Positions 60,276-64,000 of a stretch of DNA of 64,000 nucleotides are shown piece by piece. The notes beneath the pieces are model-generated. The model saw nothing but the letters and a program-made list of their open reading frames with translations, did not search any database and had not been told where the DNA came from. The translations under genes and the position numbers were made by a program. Where the stretch lies: positions 14,431,001 through 14,495,000 of the forward strand of contig CM075671.1 of NCBI GenBank assembly GCA_037962975.1, written 5' to 3'. The first letter of the stretch is position 1, and the number at the start of each line of letters is the position of its first letter. Origin of the DNA: Clitoria ternatea (lineage: Eukaryota > Streptophyta > Magnoliopsida > Fabales > Fabaceae).

Positions 60276-60290
60276 GTATTTATAGGGTTT
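60276..60290 (-). promoter_or_regulatory. TATA box before the extra ORF
   Basis: CCTATAAATACCCCC on minus, about 100 bases upstream of the ATG at 60178, followed by a pyrimidine-rich leader. It resembles a real plant core promoter. Confidence 0.5.
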
Positions 60291-60837
60291 AGGAGTGGAA
60301 AAATAGGGTTTAGAGGGGTGATTTGGATTGGGCAAAAGAGGCACACACGGATTCTGCATTAAATCACGCTTCTAATACGCTCGTAATCGATTACGGGGTT
60401 ACTCGTAATCGATTACACCCCTTCAGAATTTGAATCGTCAGGTGTTCTAATCAATTGTGCCAGGTGTGTAATCGATTGCGTTAAAAATAGAAACTTGGCA
60501 ATCGATTAGGAGGAGTGTGTAATCGATTAGCTAGAAGACAGAAAGTCTCTAATCGATTTGGCATAGACCCTAATCGATTAGTGATAACTCAGAAGCTTTC
60601 TAATCGATTATGAGCTGAAGTGTAATCGATTAAGGACAAAACAGAATGCTTCTAATCGATTATCTTTGTCCAGGTAATCGATTATGACAACCCAAAAATG
60701 CTTAAAACTCATGTTGTTCAATCAAAAAGCATTAGGGACTCAATTGTTATGGAATAGAACATACTCATTTCATCAATTAATCAATTTTACTCATCAAACA
60801 CATTGTAAGTCAAACAATCATCAACATCAATCAATAT

Positions 60838-60957
60838 TCAAACACAATTGGAAATGTCTAGAATTTCTAACTCTCTTCTTATGTGTATGAATTGTTCCTT
60901 TGCAAGTGGTTTGGTGAAGATATCAGCTAATTGCTTAGAGGTTTCAACATGTTCAAG
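60838..60957 (-). pseudogene. C-terminal fragment of Copia pol
   Basis: The minus strand reads LEHVETSKQLADIFTKPL and KEQFIHIRRELEIL, ending at TGA (60840-60838). QLADIFTKPL is the hallmark of the end of Copia RNase H. The rest of pol is missing because LTR E begins at 60958. Confidence 0.9.
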
Positions 60958-63900
60958 TGTAACACCCCTATTTTTATTTTTATATTAAAATTTTGAAGGA
61001 ATTAAACTATCGTTCTTTAGAACTTTTTAATCTACGTATTATTTATGATTTTTCGGAATTTTTTTTGGAATTTTGAATTATTTTAATAAAATAATATTTT
61101 TAAATTCATATAAAGTGACTTAAAATTAAAAATATTTATAAGAAAGTAAAGTTAAATTAAAAGAAAATTTTCTAAAATCTATTTCTAGTAAACTTATCTA
61201 AAAATGATCGGTTTGAGAAAAATCTTGATTTTTACCAATCGTAAAAAAGTCAGGAAGTTTTAATAAATTTTTATTAACAGAAAATTTTGGATTTTTAAAA
61301 TTTAAACTTTTTATTACTTATTATAAAATTAGTGAGGACTAGTATAATATCGCTAAATTTCAACAAGGACTGATTTTGAATATTTAAAATATACTAAGTG
61401 AAAGGTTACTATTTAGCTTAATAATTCAGCCGACATTTACTATGTAAAACACTATGCATGTATGAAATTTTCAAAAGATGCACAGTAACCAGGATTGAAT
61501 TTTCAAAAAATACACAGTACTTTTATATTAAAATAATAGAATGCATAGTAATTTTCCTTCCTATAAATACCGAAGGAATTTTTCTTTAGAATTCACAATT
61601 TCAGATTAAGTTTTTTCAATATAGTAGTGCTAGTGAGATAGTGGTGGAAGTAAGAGAGAGAAATGAATTTTTTTGGAAGAAGGTTCTGCTAAAATCCTAA
61701 GGTAAGAATACCTCTCTTTTATATTTTTTAGGGTTATTTTCATATCTTTTTAGAAATCTATTATTATACTGGAAATAATATTATTTTAAGTTACTATTCT
61801 AAATAGTAAATTATTATTTACTGTTACTATTTACCTTTACTATTCATGTTTTACTATTTACCATTACTATTCACGTTTTACTATTTACCGTTACTATTCA
61901 TGTTTTACTATTTACTGTTACTATTCACAATTTACTATTTACTATTACTATTCATGATTTACTATTTACCGTTACTATTTATGTTTTACTATTTACTGTT
62001 ACTATTCACGATTTACTATTCACTATTCACTATTCAAAATTTACCATTTCTGCTTTAAGTAGTAATCTTAATTTTCATCTTGTAACTATATTAAAATGAA
62101 ATTGGTATGTTTTAGAACTCAGAGACGACGCACGCACAGATTTTCAATAACGAATCAGTATACAAGAGGTAAGGGGGAGTGAGATAAGAATAAAATATGA
62201 AAAGACATAAGAATAATGGGAGGAGTCCCCTACTCCTTTTAAATTTAATAATAATATTATTTTAAAATATTAACTTTTTAACTTAAAATTTATAATAAAA
62301 TTTAAATTAAATATCTGATGTAACTAAGTCTAAAATACCTATGCAAATATCTAGATAACCTATGCGAACTGGACTGAACCTATGCAAGGACTTGGATTAT
62401 TATGACCTGTATGGACTGAACTATACCTGTGCGAGGATTGGACTATATGGACCTACATAGACCATGCGAGGAATGAACTATAAAGACTCAAAATCAATCT
62501 TCTTAATCTAAATAACCATTAAGATTTGAATTACATGTATGAGTGATATTTAATTTATTTAATTTATTTGAATTGTTTATAATTAATAATATTTGATTTT
62601 GATTGATATTTAATTGTGATTAATAATATTTGATGTGATTGATGATATTTAGTTATGATTGATAATGCTTGATTTTGATTGATGATTTTGTGATGTGGAG
62701 TTTGAGCATATAGCGAGCATGACGGAAAGCTAAAACTCAGTAAGAATTTTCTTACCTTACTCTTTAAATTTTTATTATTTTAAATCTTTTCTTCTTAGAA
62801 ATTATTTTTGTTTACTTTCAATATTTATAATAAAAAAAATTAGTATTTATTTTAGAAAGAAGACATTTTATGAAAAATAATTTATAACAAATTGAGATAA
62901 TTAAATCTTGAATTAAAGAAAAATTTTATAATTTTAATTATTTTTGGTTAATGATTTAAAGATTATTCTTTTTTAATAATAAAAAATTTTCAAAAGAAAA
63001 TTATTTTATTTTTCCAACTTAATAACTAAAGATATTTGGAAATAATTGAGAATTTGATCTTGTTAAGATTCAATTTGAGAACGATTATGTAAAGTTTTAT
63101 ATGAGAAAGTTTTGAGATATTTAAGGCTTAGAAACTCAATTTCAATGAGATTCGAAAACTGTACCAAATTTATTTCTGTGGGACATAAATTTAGAGAATT
63201 GAGAAAATGTACAGTTTATTAAAATGATGTTGTAAACCTTTAAGGTATTTAATAATTGAGTTTCTAAAAGCCTTAACCAATTAAATACGTGAGTAGTTCA
63301 TGCATCATAAATCATTAAAGTGAAACCAAATGATATTGTCTGGGGACGGATTATAGAAACTGAAGATACATTAGAGGAGGCTTAATTACGAGCCTTGGGA
63401 TGAAAGGGTGTGAAAGGGTGTTTCAGGGGACCTGGGTAGCTCCCTAGTGTCGGGTACTTTCACAATAAAAACTTTCTCAATCTGACTAGTCTCTAAGTGT
63501 TTCCATGCCAGTTGAGCTGTTCATATTATTATTATTCGGACTTATGAAACAGTGTAAACTCCTGGTTGGCCCAGTGCAAATTAAAATTTAAGGGCCCACA
63601 TATATAGGTAAGTTATGAGGAAGATATTGCATAACATTCATGCATTCATAATTGATTGTGTATGTGATTGTGACTGATATTATTATGTATTGGTTTGTGA
63701 AAACTCTTTGTTGATTATGTCTTATTTGAGAATATTATATTCTATTTCTCACTCCTTTCTCCGTGTTTTTATTTCATATGCTTTAAATTGATGGTTCAGA
63801 GGGAAGGATCGAAGAATCTCAGTAGTAAATATAGTGCGTTCTAGAAAGGGAGCTCGGTATGAATACCGTGGTCCAATGAATAAATAAAGTTATTAAGTAA

Positions 63901-64000
63901 CTACTTCTGGGCCACAGAGTTTCCTCTCTTTCTTATAATGTTTAATATTTATTTTCTTCGGATGAATGTAAAATTACTTTATAAAGTTTTAATAATATTT
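60958..64000 (+). mobile_element. LTR E: start of a gypsy-type LTR, cut by the window edge
   Basis: It begins TGTAACACCCC exactly where the Copia pol fragment is interrupted. It has a TATA box CTATAAATAC at 61561-61570 and no coding region up to the window end, so its length exceeds 3 kb. Whether it is a solo LTR or part of a full element cannot be seen. Confidence 0.65.
61805..62045 (+). repeat. 30-bp tandem repeats in LTR E
   Basis: About seven or eight units built on TTTACTATTTAC(C/T)GTTACTATTCA. The 30-bp period keeps a frame open (Phe-Tyr-Tyr-Leu repeats), which is an artefact. Confidence 0.85.

Larger units (their letters stand above)
59390..60690. repeat. Dispersed TAATCGATTA palindromes
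   Basis: More than twenty copies of TAATCGATTA or one-base variants, spaced mostly 20-60 bp apart, lie on both sides of the extra ORF (absent from about 59900 to 60370). Spacers are unrelated. The word is a perfect palindrome. Confidence 0.85.
57700..60957 (-). mobile_element. 3' remnant of a Copia (possibly Sirevirus-type) element
   Basis: On the minus strand the end of a Copia pol (60957-60838) is followed by TAATCGATTA arrays and an extra ORF (60175 downward). The unit near 57731 (AAGAGGGGGAGTGAATTG) may belong to its LTR. It is cut on the right by LTR E and interrupted by a solo LTR at 58206-59001. An ORF downstream of pol is typical of Sireviruses, but the assignment is tentative. Confidence 0.5.

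Overview
The window is plant nuclear DNA, almost certainly from a legume and probably Phaseoleae/Vigna-like. This is an inference from the AT-rich host sequence, the style of the LTR families and the codon use. It carries one intact host gene, a seven-exon KH/STAR RNA-binding protein gene (28082..31258, minus strand), in a landscape of nested LTR retrotransposons.

Layout. 1-5588: 3' end of a Ty3/gypsy Tat-type element (G1, plus): integrase remnant, tandem repeats, an antisense coiled-coil extra ORF and the 3' LTR. 5589-8611 and 19494-20153: two halves of an older LTR (D) split by T1. 8612-19493: T1, a Tekay-like gypsy element with about 3.1-kb LTRs and a pol full of stops. 20154-20710: an ACC-rich repeat. 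21078-27262: Copia element A (plus, TSD CTTGT, pol broken). 28082-31258: the KH gene. 33036-39302: Copia element B (minus, TSD GTTTA, identical 179-bp LTRs, intact gag and pol). 40370-44650: a diverged tandem repeat interrupted by a long-TIR element and a solo LTR (TSD GAAAT). 45034-48899: a second solo LTR (TSD GCCCT) containing a hAT-like MITE. 50495-55882: gag-only Tat derivative C (minus, TSD ATATA). 57700-60957: a decayed Copia 3' end with an extra ORF and many TAATCGATTA palindromes, interrupted by a third solo LTR (TSD CCAAC). 60958-64000: the start of another gypsy-type LTR.

The most interesting system is in Copia A and B. Both have, just downstream of the primer-binding site, a splice-donor-like AG|GTAA. 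Just before the gag ATG both have a matching acceptor (TTTCYTGYATAG). The roughly 1-kb candidate leader intron between them holds five (A) or six (B) short hairpins with 5-7-bp stems and a 5-nt CTGAA-like loop. Stems are kept and loops drift between copies, and one stem pairs only as sense RNA through G-U. By analogy with retroviral packaging signals that lie downstream of the major splice donor, this could separate translated (spliced) RNA from packaged (unspliced) RNA. That function is a hypothesis. The structure, the splice-like sites and the conservation can be read directly.

How the parts relate. B looks autonomous and could have supplied proteins in trans for A, whose near-identical LTRs sit beside several inactivating lesions. 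The 3' LTR of B points its promoter at the KH gene, about 1.8 kb upstream of the start codon. Elsewhere solo LTRs and internally deleted elements record removal by recombination.
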